DNA of 37,753 nt from Lachnospiraceae bacterium (lineage in GTDB: Bacteria; Bacillota; Clostridia; Lachnospirales; Lachnospiraceae). A program made the translations under genes and the position numbers. The stretch is taken from the NCBI GenBank assembly GCA_021205305.1, contig JAJPXU010000006.1, positions 1 to 37,753 of the forward strand, read 5' to 3'. The notes below the pieces were generated by a model. It was not told the DNA's origin. It saw nothing but the letters and a program-made list of their open reading frames with translations, and searched no databases. Position 1 is the stretch's first letter, and each line of letters opens with the position of its first letter. Shown here piece by piece: positions 16,266-27,223 of this stretch.

Positions 16266-18077
16266 GTGACAGTAGATCAGAGCAAAATCAGAAATTTTTG
16301 TATTATTGCGCACATTGACCATGGCAAATCGACACTGGCAGATCGGATCATTGAGATGACCGGCCTTCTGACCAGCCGTGAGATGCAGGATCAGGTGCTG
16401 GACAATATGGATCTGGAGCGAGAGCGCGGTATTACGATTAAATCGCAGGCGGTCCGGATCATTTATCAGGCGGATGATGGGGAGGAATATATTTTTAATC
16501 TCATTGATACGCCGGGGCATGTCGATTTTAATTATGAAGTGTCGCGCTCTCTGGCGGCCTGCGACGGAGCGATTCTTGTCGTGGACGCGGCGCAGGGGAT
16601 CGAGGCGCAGACCCTGGCGAATGTGTATCTGGCGCTTGACCATGACCTGGATGTGATGCCGGTCATTAATAAAATTGATCTTCCCAGTGCCGAACCGGAG
16701 CGTGTGATTCATGAGATTGAAGACGTGATCGGCATTGAGGCAGAGGACGCGCCGCAGATTTCGGCAAAGACCGGGCAGAATGTGCATGAGGTGCTGGAGC
16801 AGGTGGTGGCAAAGATTCCCGCGCCGACCGGAGATGCGGACGCGCCGCTGCAGGCGCTGATTTTTGACTCGGTCTATGATTCCTATAAAGGGGTAATTAT
16901 TTTTATCCGCCTGATGAACGGTTCAGTCAAAAAAGGTACGAGGATTCGTATGATGGCGACCGGTGCGGAGGCCGAAGTCGTAGAGGCAGGTTATTTCGGG
17001 CCGGGACAGTTCATCCCCTGCGAGGAGCTGAGCGCCGGTATGGTTGGCTATCTGACCGCCAGCCTGAAAAATGTGAAGGATACACGGGTCGGCGATACCG
17101 TGACGGATGCGAACCACCCCTGCGCGGAGCCGCTTCCGGGTTATAAAAAGGTCAACCCAATGGTATACTGCGGTATGTATCCGGTAGACGGGGCGAAATA
17201 TCCGGATCTGCGGGACGCACTGGAAAAGCTTCAGCTCAATGACGCATCGCTTCATTTTGAGCCGGAGACTTCGGTAGCGCTGGGCTTTGGCTTCCGCTGC
17301 GGTTTTCTTGGTCTGCTGCATCTGGAGATCATTCAGGAGCGCCTGGAGCGAGAGTATAATCTGGATCTGATTACTACCGCTCCCAGCGTTATTTATAAGG
17401 TCTACAAGACGGACGGGACGATGATTGAGCTGACCAACCCGACCAATCTGCCGGACCCTTCGGAGATTGATTATATGGAAGAGCCGGTCGTGGACGCGGA
17501 GATCATGGTGACGACTGAGTATCTGGGAGCGATCATGGAACTATGCCAGCAGCGCCGCGGTATTTATGAGGGAATGGAATACATGGAAGAGACACGCGCA
17601 AGGCTCAAATATACGCTGCCTCTGAATGAGATTATTTACGACTTTTTCGACGCGCTCAAGTCCCGCTCCCGTGGGTACGCATCCTTTGACTACGAGATGA
17701 AAGGGTATATGCGCTCAGAACTGGTGAAGCTGGACATTCTTGTAAATAAGGAAGAAGTCGACGCGCTTTCTTTCATCGTACATGCCGATACGGCTTACGA
17801 GCGCGGGCGTAAAATGTGCGAGAAGCTGAAGCAGGAGATTCCGCGCCAGCTGTTTGAAATTCCGATTCAGGCAGCGATTGGCAGTAAGATTATTGCGCGC
17901 GAGACGGTGAAAGCCATGCGCAAGGACGTGCTCGCGAAATGCTACGGCGGCGATATTTCCCGTAAAAAGAAGCTGCTGGAAAAGCAGAAGGAAGGCAAAA
18001 AGCGGATGCGCCAGTTTGGCAGCGTAGAGATTCCACAGAAAGCCTTTATGAGTGTGTTGAAGCTGGATGATGACTGA
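16266..18077 (+). CDS. lepA: Elongation factor 4 (translational GTPase LepA)
   Basis: A 603-residue GTPase that acts on ribosomes, with a role in back-translocation or 30S biogenesis. G1 is [10 protein letters not shown]3 is DTPGHVDF and G4 is NKID. The LepA-specific C-terminal domain ends with [20 protein letters not shown], which separates it from EF-G. The start codon is GTG at 16266, supported by GGGGAGG 9 bp upstream and by the N-terminus [20 protein letters not shown]. It is followed 12 bp later by nrdR. Confidence 0.97.
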   Translation: MTVDQSKIRNFCIIAHIDHGKSTLADRIIEMTGLLTSREMQDQVLDNMDLERERGITIKSQAVRIIYQADDGEEYIFNLIDTPGHVDFNYEVSRSLAACDGAILVVDAAQGIEAQTLANVYLALDHDLDVMPVINKIDLPSAEPERVIHEIEDVIGIEAEDAPQISAKTGQNVHEVLEQVVAKIPAPTGDADAPLQALIFDSVYDSYKGVIIFIRLMNGSVKKGTRIRMMATGAEAEVVEAGYFGPGQFIPCEELSAGMVGYLTASLKNVKDTRVGDTVTDANHPCAEPLPGYKKVNPMVYCGMYPVDGAKYPDLRDALEKLQLNDASLHFEPETSVALGFGFRCGFLGLLHLEIIQERLEREYNLDLITTAPSVIYKVYKTDGTMIELTNPTNLPDPSEIDYMEEPVVDAEIMVTTEYLGAIMELCQQRRGIYEGMEYMEETRARLKYTLPLNEIIYDFFDALKSRSRGYASFDYEMKGYMRSELVKLDILVNKEEVDALSFIVHADTAYERGRKMCEKLKQEIPRQLFEIPIQAAIGSKIIARETVKAMRKDVLAKCYGGDISRKKKLLEKQKEGKKRMRQFGSVEIPQKAFMSVLKLDDD

Positions 18078-18089
18078 GGAGGATGTATC

Positions 18090-18539
18090 ATGAAATGCCC
18101 ATTTTGCAATCTGGACAATACCCGTGTTGTAGATTCGAGACCGGCGGATGACGGGGCTTCCATCCGCAGACGCAGGATGTGTGACGCCTGCGGCAAGCGA
18201 TTTACGACCTATGAGAAGGTGGAATCGATTCCGCTTATTGTGATTAAGAAAGATCAGAGCCGGGAGCAGTACAATCGAAATAAGCTTGAGGCAGGCATCA
18301 TGCGCGCATGCTACAAGCGCCCGATCCCGATCCGGGAGATCCGGGAGACCGTAGACGCGATCGAGATGGAACTGTTTAATATGGAAGAAAAAGAAATCGC
18401 GAGCAAGCTGGTTGGCGAGATTGTTATGGATAAGCTGAAAGAACTGGACGCGGTAGCATATGTGCGCTTCGCGTCCGTGTATCGGGAATTTAAGGATGTC
18501 AACACGTTTATGGATGAACTGAAGAAATTTCTGGAGTAA
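18090..18539 (+). CDS. nrdR: Transcriptional repressor NrdR
   Basis: A 149-residue regulator of ribonucleotide reductase genes. The N-terminal zinc ribbon has Cys3, Cys6, Cys31 and Cys34 (CPFC and CDAC). The ATP-cone domain follows from about residue 46. It senses dATP/ATP and binds NrdR boxes in nrd promoters in characterised species. An AGGAGG site precedes the ATG. It lies 12 bp after lepA. No nrd genes are in the window. Confidence 0.96.
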   Translation: MKCPFCNLDNTRVVDSRPADDGASIRRRRMCDACGKRFTTYEKVESIPLIVIKKDQSREQYNRNKLEAGIMRACYKRPIPIREIRETVDAIEMELFNMEEKEIASKLVGEIVMDKLKELDAVAYVRFASVYREFKDVNTFMDELKKFLE

Positions 18540-18564
18540 AAACAGGGAAAGCGGGTTACAGATG

Positions 18565-18612
18565 CTGCTCGGAACGGTTCTTCGCCGCGAAGCAAAGCAG
18601 AGCAGATTTTTT
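18565..18612 (+). terminator. Intrinsic terminator of nrdR
   Basis: CTGCTC (18565-18570) pairs with GAGCAG (18600-18605), with an internal CTTCG/CGAAG hairpin, followed by a T-run. It also lies at the convergent end of sleC. Confidence 0.65.
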
Positions 18613-18613
18613 C

Positions 18614-19891
18614 TTATACACCTTCTGCGATCCTTGTCACCGCAACGTAGATGTCGGATATTTTATACCAGGTGCGGCTGCCGACAATGCCGTCCTGGGT
18701 CAGACCGAAAACGGACTGAAAGACTTTTACCGCCTGTTGTGTGGCTTCTCCGAAGATGCCGTCCGGCACGAGTTTGGGGATCAGCGGGTAATTGTTGGAG
18801 ATGGCGTTGAGCTGTTCCTGTATTTTGAGCACATCCGCGCCGACTGAGCCGACCGACAGCGGGTAGCCCGGATAGGAGGACGGTACGCCGGATACCTGTT
18901 CCGCAAAATTGATATACATATCACTTCCATAGTAATAACGGATAATTTCGGAAACAGTGTATCCCTGTTCACCGAGCGCAGCGCTTCCCCACTGCGAGAG
19001 CCACTGCGGGCAGGTTACGCGGGAGCCGTCACAGTATTGCGTCAGGATGGGCTGTTTTACGTTTGGCCGTGAGAGATAGTTCTGGAACACATCGTCCACC
19101 ACTTCGGAAATACTCTCAAAAATGGTCCTTCCATAGACCCATTTCTGGTCGTAGGCGGTCGAGGATGTGATGGTGAAGTCATACCGTTTATTGCGGTACC
19201 ATTCCGTGTAGACCCGATTCAGAGTGAAAGACTGGATCGCCAGGATATTTGCAGCCAGCGTTGCGTAAGGCCAGGTGGAATAGATTTCGCTGCTCGCGAC
19301 ATTTTTGATGTAGTCCTTGTATTGCACATAATAATCACGCGCGGTAGAGTCCTGCGGCGTTCCATCGTGTACGATAATATATTCCGGCACGACCACCTGA
19401 TCCAGTACAATTTCCCCGTTTCCGCTGATCGGCTTTACTTCCGCTTCTGCGATTTTGGGCGGATAATAGCCGTAAAGGGTGTGTTCCGGGATGACAATGG
19501 TATCCGGCTGTTCATCCGGATGTGACGGGTGCAGAGTTACACTCTGCAAGGAAAGCTGACCGCCAAAAACCTCCGCTCCGCTGACTGTGACCGGCTCGTA
19601 TCCCGGAGCCGATACCCGGATCGTATATTCCGCGTAGGGCTGCTCCTCCGATGGCTCCAGAGAATATTCGACCGGCGGAGCCGCGAGTGTCACCGGCTCT
19701 GTCTGGCCATTCTGGTCTGTGTGTACTTCTTCCAGAATGCTGTCCGGATCTCCGGTAAAAGAAAATTCTACCATGGCATCCGAAAGCGGAAGATTCCTCT
19801 CTGAGATAGCAGTTACTTTTAGCGTTCCGGTATCCGGCAGGTCATTTACCTGGGCGGCATGGATTTTTTGGCTGAAAGCTCTGGAATTCAT
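18614..19891 (-). CDS. sleC: Spore cortex-lytic enzyme SleC
   Basis: A 425-residue germination-specific cortex hydrolase. The order of parts matches clostridial SleC: an N-terminal pre/pro region with a beta-sandwich-like stretch, then the segments GYYPPKIAE and PEYIIVHDGTP. A SpoIID-like lytic domain follows (YIKNVASSEIYSTWP, with the Glu expected to be catalytic, and NRVYTEWYRN). A C-terminal PG_binding_1 domain begins near GYPLSVGSVGADVLKIQEQL. It has no signal peptide, in line with mother-cell synthesis and packing into the cortex; in studied species Csp proteases activate it. Start at 19891 has AGGAGGG upstream. It is convergent with nrdR and divergent from carA. Confidence 0.92.
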   Translation of the reverse strand: MNSRAFSQKIHAAQVNDLPDTGTLKVTAISERNLPLSDAMVEFSFTGDPDSILEEVHTDQNGQTEPVTLAAPPVEYSLEPSEEQPYAEYTIRVSAPGYEPVTVSGAEVFGGQLSLQSVTLHPSHPDEQPDTIVIPEHTLYGYYPPKIAEAEVKPISGNGEIVLDQVVVPEYIIVHDGTPQDSTARDYYVQYKDYIKNVASSEIYSTWPYATLAANILAIQSFTLNRVYTEWYRNKRYDFTITSSTAYDQKWVYGRTIFESISEVVDDVFQNYLSRPNVKQPILTQYCDGSRVTCPQWLSQWGSAALGEQGYTVSEIIRYYYGSDMYINFAEQVSGVPSSYPGYPLSVGSVGADVLKIQEQLNAISNNYPLIPKLVPDGIFGEATQQAVKVFQSVFGLTQDGIVGSRTWYKISDIYVAVTRIAEGV

Positions 19892-20043
19892 ATTTGTAAA
19901 CCCTCCTGTTTCATTCATCCCACGATTTGTCTCGGTTTGCGGTTGCCCAGAGACAAAAAAGGCTGCTACAGTTTAGAATATTCCTGTGATGCAGAATTGT
20001 TGTCGCTTTGCACTGTTCTTTTTTCAAATCAATTTAAAACAAG

Positions 20044-20072
20044 TTGAAATCTAAAAAAAGATATGGTAAAAT
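20044..20072 (+). promoter_or_regulatory. Promoter of carAB
   Basis: TTGAAA (20044-20049), a 17-bp spacer and TAAAAT (20067-20072), 64 bp before carA. No PyrR-type attenuator or arginine operator was recognised in the short leader. Confidence 0.7.
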
Positions 20073-20135
20073 TGAGCGATTTACAGGAAAAGCAGAGATA
20101 TATAATTCGACAGCAGAAAGGAGTGCGGCATTCGT

Positions 20136-21287
20136 ATGAAAGCGTTTCTGATACTCGAGGATGGCACGGTGTTTGCGGGTACCAGTATTGGTTCACCACG
20201 CGAGGTGGTGAGTGAGATTGTATTTAATACATCCATGACTGGTTATCTGGAGGTGTTGACGGATCCGTCTTATGCCGGACAGGCGGTAGTGATGACGTAT
20301 CCGCTGATTGGCAATTATGGAATCTGTTATGAGGACATGGAGTCCGAACGACCCTGGCTTGACGCATTTATTGTCCGGGAGCTTTCCCGCATCCCGAGTA
20401 ATTTCCGTTCCGAAGATACGATTCAGAATTTTCTGTTAAAATATGATATTCCAGGAATCGCCGGTATTGATACCCGCGCTCTTACAAAAATTCTTCGTGA
20501 AAAGGGCACCATGAATGGCTGCATTACCACGAATGAGAATTATCAGTTAGAAGAAATCCTTCCCAGACTTGCCGCTTATACAACCGGAAAAGTAGTTGAA
20601 AAAGTTACCTGCCGGGAGAAGTATGTGTTAAAAGGCGATGGTCCAAGGGTAGCATTGCTTGATCTGGGGACAAAGAGAAATATCGCGCGCTGTCTGAACC
20701 AGCGGGGCTGTGAGGTGACAGTTTATCCGGCACTGACGAAAGCAGAGGAGATTCTCGCGGCAAAGCCGGATGGCATTATGCTTTCCAATGGCCCTGGCGA
20801 TCCGAAGGAATGTGCGGTGATCATTGAAGAGATTAAAAAGCTGTACGCGTCGGATGTTCCGATTTTTGCGATTTGTCTGGGACATCAGCTGATGGCGCTC
20901 GCGAATGGCGCGGATACCTACAAGATGAAGTATGGCCACCGCGGAGGCAACCATCCGGTGCGCGACCTGATGACTGGCCGTGTCTATATTTCCTCTCAGA
21001 ATCACGGCTACGTGGTGGATGCGGAGCATATGGATCCTGCCGTTGCGGTACCGGCTTTTGAAAATGTCAACGATGGGACAAATGAGGGGCTTGCCTATAC
21101 CGGAAAGAATATTTTTACAATCCAGTTCCATCCGGAAGCGTCACCGGGGCCGTTGGATTCCGGGTATCTGTTTGACCGCTTTATGGGGATGATGTACCCG
21201 GAAGCTGTCTCTGAAATGTGTCAGATGAAAGACATAGATGGAAAAGAGAGTTCAAAATCAGATCAAGAGAGGGAGGTACGTTCATAA
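20136..21287 (+). CDS. carA: Carbamoyl-phosphate synthase small (glutaminase) subunit
   Basis: A 383-residue glutamine amidotransferase subunit that releases ammonia from glutamine and passes it to CarB for carbamoyl phosphate synthesis (pyrimidines and arginine). The N-terminal domain opens [19 protein letters not shown]. The class I glutaminase triad is visible: the nucleophile Cys in AICLGHQ, and the His and Glu in [14 protein letters not shown] and SQNHGY are further family motifs. The AAAGGAG site is 12 bp upstream. The TAA stop shares one base with the carB ATG, so the two are translationally coupled. Confidence 0.97.
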   Translation: MKAFLILEDGTVFAGTSIGSPREVVSEIVFNTSMTGYLEVLTDPSYAGQAVVMTYPLIGNYGICYEDMESERPWLDAFIVRELSRIPSNFRSEDTIQNFLLKYDIPGIAGIDTRALTKILREKGTMNGCITTNENYQLEEILPRLAAYTTGKVVEKVTCREKYVLKGDGPRVALLDLGTKRNIARCLNQRGCEVTVYPALTKAEEILAAKPDGIMLSNGPGDPKECAVIIEEIKKLYASDVPIFAICLGHQLMALANGADTYKMKYGHRGGNHPVRDLMTGRVYISSQNHGYVVDAEHMDPAVAVPAFENVNDGTNEGLAYTGKNIFTIQFHPEASPGPLDSGYLFDRFMGMMYPEAVSEMCQMKDIDGKESSKSDQEREVRS

Positions 21288-24200
21288 TGCCAAAGAATCC
21301 GGATATTAAAAAGGTATTGGTGATCGGTTCCGGCCCGATCGTGATCGGTCAGGCTGCGGAGTTTGACTATGCGGGTACGCAGGCCTGCCGTGCCCTGCAC
21401 GAGGAGGGAATTGATGTCGTTCTGCTGAACTCCAATCCGGCAACAATTATGACAGATAAAGATATCGCCGATCATGTGTATATTGAACCGCTGACGGTGG
21501 AAGTGGTGGAACAGCTGATTTTGAAGGAGCGTCCGGACAGCGTACTGCCGACCCTGGGCGGCCAGGCGGGGCTGAACCTGGCGATGGAGCTGGCGGAGCG
21601 TGGATTTCTGGAGAAAAACGGCGTCCGCCTGATCGGTACGACCGCGGAGACGATTAAAAAGGCGGAGGACCGTCAGGAATTTAAAAATACCATGGAAAAA
21701 ATCGGCGAGCCGGTGGCTCCGTCGAAGGTGGTAGAGTCGGTAGAAGAGGGCGTTGCCTTTACGCAGACCATCGGCTATCCGGTTGTGCTACGCCCGGCCT
21801 ATACCCTGGGCGGCAGCGGCGGCGGCATCGCGCATAATTATGAGGAACTGGTAGAGATTCTGGAAAATGGTCTCCGCTTAAGCCGTGTCGGGCAGGTGCT
21901 GGTGGAGCGCTGTATTGCCGGATGGAAGGAGATCGAGTATGAGGTGATGCGCGACGGCGCAGGCAATGTGATCACCGTCTGCAATATGGAAAACATTGAC
22001 CCGGTCGGCGTGCACACGGGCGACAGCATCGTTGTAGCGCCCTCCCAGACGCTGGGGGATAAGGAATACCAGATGCTGCGTACCTCCGCGCTGAATATCA
22101 TCAGCGAGCTGAAAATCACCGGAGGATGTAACGTTCAGTTCGCGCTGCATCCGGAAAGCTTTGAATACTGCGTCATTGAGGTGAATCCGCGTGTGAGCCG
22201 TTCTTCTGCGTTGGCTTCGAAGGCGACTGGTTATCCGATCGCCAAGGTGGCGGCGAAGATTGCGCTGGGCTATACGCTGGATGAGATCAAAAACGCGATC
22301 ACCGGAAAAACCTACGCGAGCTTTGAACCGATGCTGGATTACTGCGTAGTTAAAATGCCGCGCCTGCCGTTTGATAAATTTATCAGCGCGAGCCGCCGTC
22401 TGACGACACAGATGAAGGCGACGGGCGAGGTCATGAGTATCTGCACGAATTTTGAGGGAGCGCTCATGAAAGCGATCCGCTCGCTGGAGCAGCATGTAGA
22501 CTGTCTGCTTTCCTATGATTTCTCCGGATTGGATGACGATGCGCTGCTGCGTCAGCTTGCGGTTGTGGATGACCGCCGGATCTGGGTGATTGCGGAGGCG
22601 CTGCGCCGGAAGATCTCTTATGAAAAAATACATGAGCTGACAAAGATTGATATCTGGTTTATCGACAAGATTGCCATTCTGATCGAGATGGAAGAGCGCC
22701 TGCGCACCGAGGAGCTTACTGTAGAGCTTTTGAAAGAAGCGAAGCGGATCGAATTCCCGGATAACGTGATTGCGCGCCTGACCGGAAAGAGCGAAGAAGA
22801 AATCAAACAGATGCGCTATGCGAACGGGATCATTGCCGCTTACAAGATGGTGGATACCTGCGCGGCGGAATTTGCTGCGACAACGCCTTACTACTACTCG
22901 GTGTTTGGCAGTGAGAACGAGGCGGAAACGTCCTCCGGCAGGAAAAAAGTCCTTGTTCTCGGCTCCGGCCCGATCCGCATCGGGCAGGGAATTGAGTTTG
23001 ACTTCTGCTCGGTACATTGCACCTGGGCCTTTGAAAAAGAGGGCTATGAGACAATTATCATTAATAACAACCCGGAGACGGTCAGCACAGACTTCGATAT
23101 CGCGGACAAGCTGTATTTTGAGCCGCTGACTCCGGAGGATGTAGAGAATGTCGTGCGTCTGGAGCATCCGGACGGCGCGGTGGTGCAGTTTGGCGGGCAG
23201 ACCGCGATTAAGCTGACGGAATCGCTGATGAAGATGGGCGTGCCGATCCTTGGTACTTCTGCAGAAAACGTGGATGCGGCAGAGGATCGGGAACTGTTTG
23301 ACGAGATTCTGGAAAAATGCAATATCCCGCGTCCCGCGGGACATACCGTCTTTACCGCCGAAGAAGCAAAAAAAGCGGCCAACGAGCTGGGCTATCCGGT
23401 GCTGGTGCGCCCGTCCTACGTGCTTGGCGGACAGGGAATGCAGATTGCCATCAACGATGAGGATGTGGAGCAGTACATTGGCGTGATCAACCGGATTGCG
23501 CAGGAGCATCCGATCCTGGTGGATAAATACATGATGGGCAAGGAGATCGAAGTCGACGCCGTGTGTGATGGCACAGACGTCCTGATTCCGGGGATTATGG
23601 AGCATATTGAGCGCGCTGGAATCCATTCCGGAGACAGCATCTCGGTCTATCCGGCACAGAGTATCTCAAAGAAGATCAAACGCGTCATTGAGGATTATAC
23701 GCGCAAGCTCGCCCGTTCTTTGCATGTCATCGGACTGATCAATATCCAGTTCATTGTCAGCAACGATGAGGTGTATGTGATTGAGGTGAACCCGCGCTCC
23801 AGCCGTACGGTGCCGTATATCAGCAAGGTGACGGGGATCCCGATCGTGCCGCTGGCCACCAAGGTCATTCTCGGCGCTACCATCCGGGAACTGGGCTTCG
23901 AACCGGGGCTGCAGCCGGAAGCGGATTATTTCGCGATCAAGATGCCGGTGTTCTCCTTTGAGAAAATCCAGGGCGCGGACATCAGCCTGGGACCGGAGAT
24001 GAAGTCGACGGGAGAATGTCTTGGCATTGCCGCGACGTTCGATGAGGCACTGTACAAGGCGTTCCTTGGCGCGGGCATCAATCTTCCGAAATACAAAAAT
24101 ATGATCATCACCGTGCGCGATTCGGATAAGCTGGATGTAGTCGATATCGCAAAGCGGTTTGAAGCCCTGGGCTACAATATTTTTGCGACGAAAGGAACGG

Positions 24201-24496
24201 CGCGCGCACTGATGGAAGCGGATATACAGGTGCGCATGACCCGCAAGGTGGAGCAGGAGTCTCCGAACATCCTGGATCTGATTCTGGGACATGAAATTGA
24301 CCTGGTTATTGATACGCCTTCACAAGGCGTGGGGCACGCAAAGGATGGTTTCCTCATCCGGCGCAACGCGATTGAGACCGGTGTGAATGTGCTTACCTCG
24401 CTGGATACCGCGAACGCACTGATCACCAGCCTGGAAAACAATAATATCCATGGCCTGACGCTGGTGGATATCGCAAAGATTGATCGGCGGATGTAA
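21287..24496 (+). CDS. carB: Carbamoyl-phosphate synthase large subunit
   Basis: A 1069-residue synthase subunit with two homologous ATP-grasp halves. Each begins with the characteristic loop ([20 protein letters not shown] near residue 8 and [19 protein letters not shown] near residue 555). The first phosphorylates bicarbonate and the second carbamate. The C-terminal MGS-like domain that binds allosteric effectors follows from about residue 930. Start at 21287 follows a GGGAGG site and gives the standard [17 protein letters not shown]-terminus. An in-frame start at 21218 would add residues from within carA and has no family support. Confidence 0.97.
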   Translation: MPKNPDIKKVLVIGSGPIVIGQAAEFDYAGTQACRALHEEGIDVVLLNSNPATIMTDKDIADHVYIEPLTVEVVEQLILKERPDSVLPTLGGQAGLNLAMELAERGFLEKNGVRLIGTTAETIKKAEDRQEFKNTMEKIGEPVAPSKVVESVEEGVAFTQTIGYPVVLRPAYTLGGSGGGIAHNYEELVEILENGLRLSRVGQVLVERCIAGWKEIEYEVMRDGAGNVITVCNMENIDPVGVHTGDSIVVAPSQTLGDKEYQMLRTSALNIISELKITGGCNVQFALHPESFEYCVIEVNPRVSRSSALASKATGYPIAKVAAKIALGYTLDEIKNAITGKTYASFEPMLDYCVVKMPRLPFDKFISASRRLTTQMKATGEVMSICTNFEGALMKAIRSLEQHVDCLLSYDFSGLDDDALLRQLAVVDDRRIWVIAEALRRKISYEKIHELTKIDIWFIDKIAILIEMEERLRTEELTVELLKEAKRIEFPDNVIARLTGKSEEEIKQMRYANGIIAAYKMVDTCAAEFAATTPYYYSVFGSENEAETSSGRKKVLVLGSGPIRIGQGIEFDFCSVHCTWAFEKEGYETIIINNNPETVSTDFDIADKLYFEPLTPEDVENVVRLEHPDGAVVQFGGQTAIKLTESLMKMGVPILGTSAENVDAAEDRELFDEILEKCNIPRPAGHTVFTAEEAKKAANELGYPVLVRPSYVLGGQGMQIAINDEDVEQYIGVINRIAQEHPILVDKYMMGKEIEVDAVCDGTDVLIPGIMEHIERAGIHSGDSISVYPAQSISKKIKRVIEDYTRKLARSLHVIGLINIQFIVSNDEVYVIEVNPRSSRTVPYISKVTGIPIVPLATKVILGATIRELGFEPGLQPEADYFAIKMPVFSFEKIQGADISLGPEMKSTGECLGIAATFDEALYKAFLGAGINLPKYKNMIITVRDSDKLDVVDIAKRFEALGYNIFATKGTARALMEADIQVRMTRKVEQESPNILDLILGHEIDLVIDTPSQGVGHAKDGFLIRRNAIETGVNVLTSLDTANALITSLENNNIHGLTLVDIAKIDRRM

Positions 24497-24577
24497 CAGT
24501 AACGGACAGAAACAGGATTTACGAAACATACAAACCGATTTCAGATGGCCGGAGGCTGTTGAAAGTCACAAAATGGC

Positions 24578-24638
24578 GTTACAGGTCACACCCAGACCAG
24601 ATTTACGTTATTTTACCTCTACAGGTGTGACCTATAAC
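24578..24638 (+). repeat. 60-bp palindromic intergenic repeat, copy 3
   Basis: GTTACAGGTCACACC (24578-24592) and GGTGTGACC-TATAAC (24624-24638) are the inverted arms. The centre GACCAGATTTACGTTATTTT matches copy 2 with few changes. It lies 80 bp after carB. Confidence 0.85.
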
Positions 24639-24639
24639 G

Positions 24640-24733
24640 GCATCTGGCCAATTAAAATCGCTGCGCGATGGGGTCAGATGCTTGCAACATCTATGTTTTC
24701 GCCCCTGACCACGCAGCTAGTGCGTGGTCGGGG
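24640..24733 (+). other. Series of strong hairpins between carB and the phospholipase-like gene
   Basis: GCATCTG (24640-24646) pairs with CAGATGC (24675-24681) and encloses a small ATCG/CGAT hairpin. Next, CCCC and GACCACGCA (24702-24715, one bulged T) pair with TGCGTGGTC and GGGG (24721-24733) around GCTAG. No T-run follows. The gap 24497-24973 otherwise holds repeat copy 3 and a promoter; no coding sequence was recognised in it. Confidence 0.65.
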
Positions 24734-24796
24734 TGTAACAGTAACAAAATGGCAACAGTTTCCGGTCTGTTTCACTTGGATTTTACACTATTTTTC

Positions 24797-24825
24797 TTGC
24801 ATAATACCCTTGAAAGCGGTACAAT
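24797..24825 (+). promoter_or_regulatory. Promoter of the phospholipase-like gene and ykuD-type operon
   Basis: TTGCAT (24797-24802), a 17-bp spacer and TACAAT (24820-24825). Confidence 0.65.
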
Positions 24826-24973
24826 GTTCGTAATAATTCAGAACAGCATCAAACGAAAAAGACAGGCTGTCTGCGGCCCGCTGTTCTCTGGATAGGAAAT
24901 GAAAAGAGCCGGGCAGAACCGAACAGGTTTGCCGCGATGGAAAACGATTCCACGGCAGAAAAGGGAGAATGTT

Positions 24974-25585
24974 ATGCGAAAAAAATCACATATAGCTTTA
25001 TCCGTGTTTCTTGTGAGTGAGCTGCGCCTTGCAGAATTGGATATTCACAGAAAAGCGTTTTATTTAGGCTCGATCCAGCCGGACTTGAATCCTAAGATGT
25101 TCTCAGAACCACATCAGTTCGATGAGACGTGGGAAAAGGTTCAGAAGCTGATCTTACAGATCGAGGCCGAGATGCGGGATGGGGATTACAGCAAACGCAC
25201 CATCTGGACACAGACTGGTATAGTCATGCATTATCTGGCGGATTATTTTACATTTCCGCATAATACCTGCTTTGACGGAAGCCTTCGTGATCATTGTATG
25301 CATGAGAGCGAGCTGAAATACCTGTTGCGCGCGTATTTGTGTACCTCAGAGGCGAGAATGGCATTCGAACGCCAGCTGCTGCGGGCAGGGCAGATTCATA
25401 CAGCGGAGCAGTTGTTTACATATATCGAGAGGACGCATGATGCTTATATGCGGGAATCCTATCATTCTGTGCTGAACGATTGCCAGTGGATTACGGAGAT
25501 TTGTTTTTGTGCGGGAATTGTACTTTGTCAGATGGTAAGCGGGGAGGAAAGTCAGGCAGCGTGGTTGCGCAGCTGTGTAGCTTAA
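24974..25585 (+). CDS. Zinc-dependent phospholipase C family protein
   Basis: A 203-residue protein of the zinc-dependent phospholipase C superfamily (Zn_dep_PLPC). Possible metal ligands are the early His in KKSHIALS, the Asp in GSIQPDLN, the HYLADYFTFPHN motif and the HxxxE-like segment HCMHESEL. Unlike secreted bacterial phospholipases it shows no signal peptide, so a cytoplasmic role is more likely, and the substrate is unknown. Start at 24974 has a GGGAGA site; an in-frame start at 24899 lacks one. It is 25 bp upstream of the L,D-transpeptidase gene, so the two are likely co-transcribed. Confidence 0.8.
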   Translation: MRKKSHIALSVFLVSELRLAELDIHRKAFYLGSIQPDLNPKMFSEPHQFDETWEKVQKLILQIEAEMRDGDYSKRTIWTQTGIVMHYLADYFTFPHNTCFDGSLRDHCMHESELKYLLRAYLCTSEARMAFERQLLRAGQIHTAEQLFTYIERTHDAYMRESYHSVLNDCQWITEICFCAGIVLCQMVSGEESQAAWLRSCVA

Positions 25586-25610
25586 TGAACAGCACACCTG
25601 GGTATTACAG

Positions 25611-27116
25611 ATGAATCAGGACAGGCATTCTTATTACAGGAGAGAGCGGGAATATCAGAGACGACAGTCAGAAATTGCGGCAAAACGCAAAAAGACCCTT
25701 ACGAAGCAGGCCGCAGTGCTGGTTCTGGTTCTTTTTGTTGTTTGCGTATTTTTGGGAGATTATCTGTCTGACCAGACCCATATGGCGCATTGGCTTTCTA
25801 TATATGGGGTTAGTGTGTCGGGCATGACGACGGAGAAAGCAGCGCAGAAGCTGGAAAGAAAATTTGGAGAGACCGAGCTGGTTTTTACCGAAAATGGCAT
25901 AGAGCTTTACCGGACAACGCTGGAGGAAGCCGGGTATTACCTGGATGGAGATGCCCTGCGGGAAGAACTCTCTCATGTGCAGTCGGAAATGCTCTCGGAA
26001 AGAGGTCTGATTGAGACATGGAAAGATATTGAAATCGAATACACGGTGCGCGCGGATGAGGAGAAGCTGGCGCAGACGTTTCAGGCAGAACACTTTGAGG
26101 TAGAACTGGAACGGCTGGATTCGACAGACGCCTATCTGGAATATGACAGTGAGGAAGGCGAATTCGTGATCGTACCAAGCTGGCAGGGGGATGCCATCGA
26201 TGCAGACAATCTTCGCGCGGTTGTGGAAGATACGATGAATGAAAGCCTTGAAAGCGGGCTTTTCCAGAAAACAATCACGGTGAAAATTGATGTGAACTCT
26301 TATCAGACGGTGGAAGTAACAGAGAACTCAGAGGAATTAAATGATCGGTTGGAGCAGCTGAACCAGAGCCTTACAAATTATCAGACGACTTCGATTGTGT
26401 ACACGTTTGGTTCTGTGACGGAGGTATTGGATTCCGATACGATCTGCTCCTGGCTGGAAATTACGGACGACGGTGTGGAGCTGGACGAAGCTCTGATCTG
26501 GACATTTATAGATGAACTGGCGTCTGCTTACAATACAAAATACAATACGCGTTATTTTAAGACGACAGCGGGCGATACGGTCACAGTCAGCAACAACGAA
26601 TACGGATACTGGATTGACAAGGATGCGGAATTTGAACAGCTCTGCGAGGACCTGGAGAGCGGCACCACCATTGAACGGGAGCCGGTATACAGTGAGTCCG
26701 GACTGGCGCGGGAAGGTACAGACGATCTGGCGGGCAGTTACATTGAGGTCAGTCTGGATAAACAGCATTTATGGCTTTATGAAGATTACTCCCTGGTGGT
26801 GGAAACCGATATTGTCAGCGGCAAATCCTCAGAGGAAGAGCGGGAGACGCTGCAGGGGGCTTTTTCGATTGCTTACAAGGCCAGCCCCTATACGCTGAGC
26901 AGCGAATACTATGGGTATGAGACGGAAGTCACTTACTGGATGCCGTTTGCGAACGGACAGGGACTTCACGACGCAACCTGGCGCAGCTCCTTTGGCGGGA
27001 ACCTGTATGAGACATACGGCAGCCACGGCTGCATCAATCTTCCGTTGACGGCGGCTGCGACGATCTATAATACCATCACGGCCGGATATCCGATTATTAT
27101 TTATATGCGTGAGTGA
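25611..27116 (+). CDS. Membrane-anchored L,D-transpeptidase (YkuD) with peptidoglycan-binding-like domains
   Basis: A 501-residue cell-wall enzyme. A basic cytoplasmic N-terminus of about 28 residues precedes one membrane helix (about 29-50). Residues about 60-360 fit PG_binding_4/VanW-type repeats. The YkuD domain starts near 380 (YIEVSLDKQHLWLYEDYSL). The catalytic motif SHGCINLP places the nucleophile at Cys474 and the His at 472. It is expected to make 3-3 cross-links or attach proteins to peptidoglycan. It lies 25 bp after the phospholipase-like gene. Confidence 0.93.
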   Translation: MNQDRHSYYRREREYQRRQSEIAAKRKKTLTKQAAVLVLVLFVVCVFLGDYLSDQTHMAHWLSIYGVSVSGMTTEKAAQKLERKFGETELVFTENGIELYRTTLEEAGYYLDGDALREELSHVQSEMLSERGLIETWKDIEIEYTVRADEEKLAQTFQAEHFEVELERLDSTDAYLEYDSEEGEFVIVPSWQGDAIDADNLRAVVEDTMNESLESGLFQKTITVKIDVNSYQTVEVTENSEELNDRLEQLNQSLTNYQTTSIVYTFGSVTEVLDSDTICSWLEITDDGVELDEALIWTFIDELASAYNTKYNTRYFKTTAGDTVTVSNNEYGYWIDKDAEFEQLCEDLESGTTIEREPVYSESGLAREGTDDLAGSYIEVSLDKQHLWLYEDYSLVVETDIVSGKSSEEERETLQGAFSIAYKASPYTLSSEYYGYETEVTYWMPFANGQGLHDATWRSSFGGNLYETYGSHGCINLPLTAAATIYNTITAGYPIIIYMRE

Positions 27117-27120
27117 GCAC

Positions 27121-27149
27121 TTGCCATATCGAAAAAAGTGGTATATAAT
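27121..27149 (+). promoter_or_regulatory. Promoter of the SEC-C/YdcF pair
   Basis: TTGCCA (27121-27126), a 17-bp spacer and TATAAT (27144-27149), starting 4 bp after the ykuD-type gene ends. Confidence 0.85.
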
Positions 27150-27223
27150 GCCCAGAGAAATTCTGACAGTTGATGTCGGGAATTTTTGGCATTCAATGCG
27201 AAGGAAAAGGATGGTAAACAGTT

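Noticed and set aside
20072-20135. PyrR-type attenuator before carA
   Set aside because: The leader is only about 60 nt, with no terminator hairpin and no PyrR binding-loop consensus.
21878-23626. A 582-codon minus-strand frame inside carB
   Set aside because: It is fully antisense to an intact carB and its composition (His, Arg, Gln rich) is typical of an antisense shadow.
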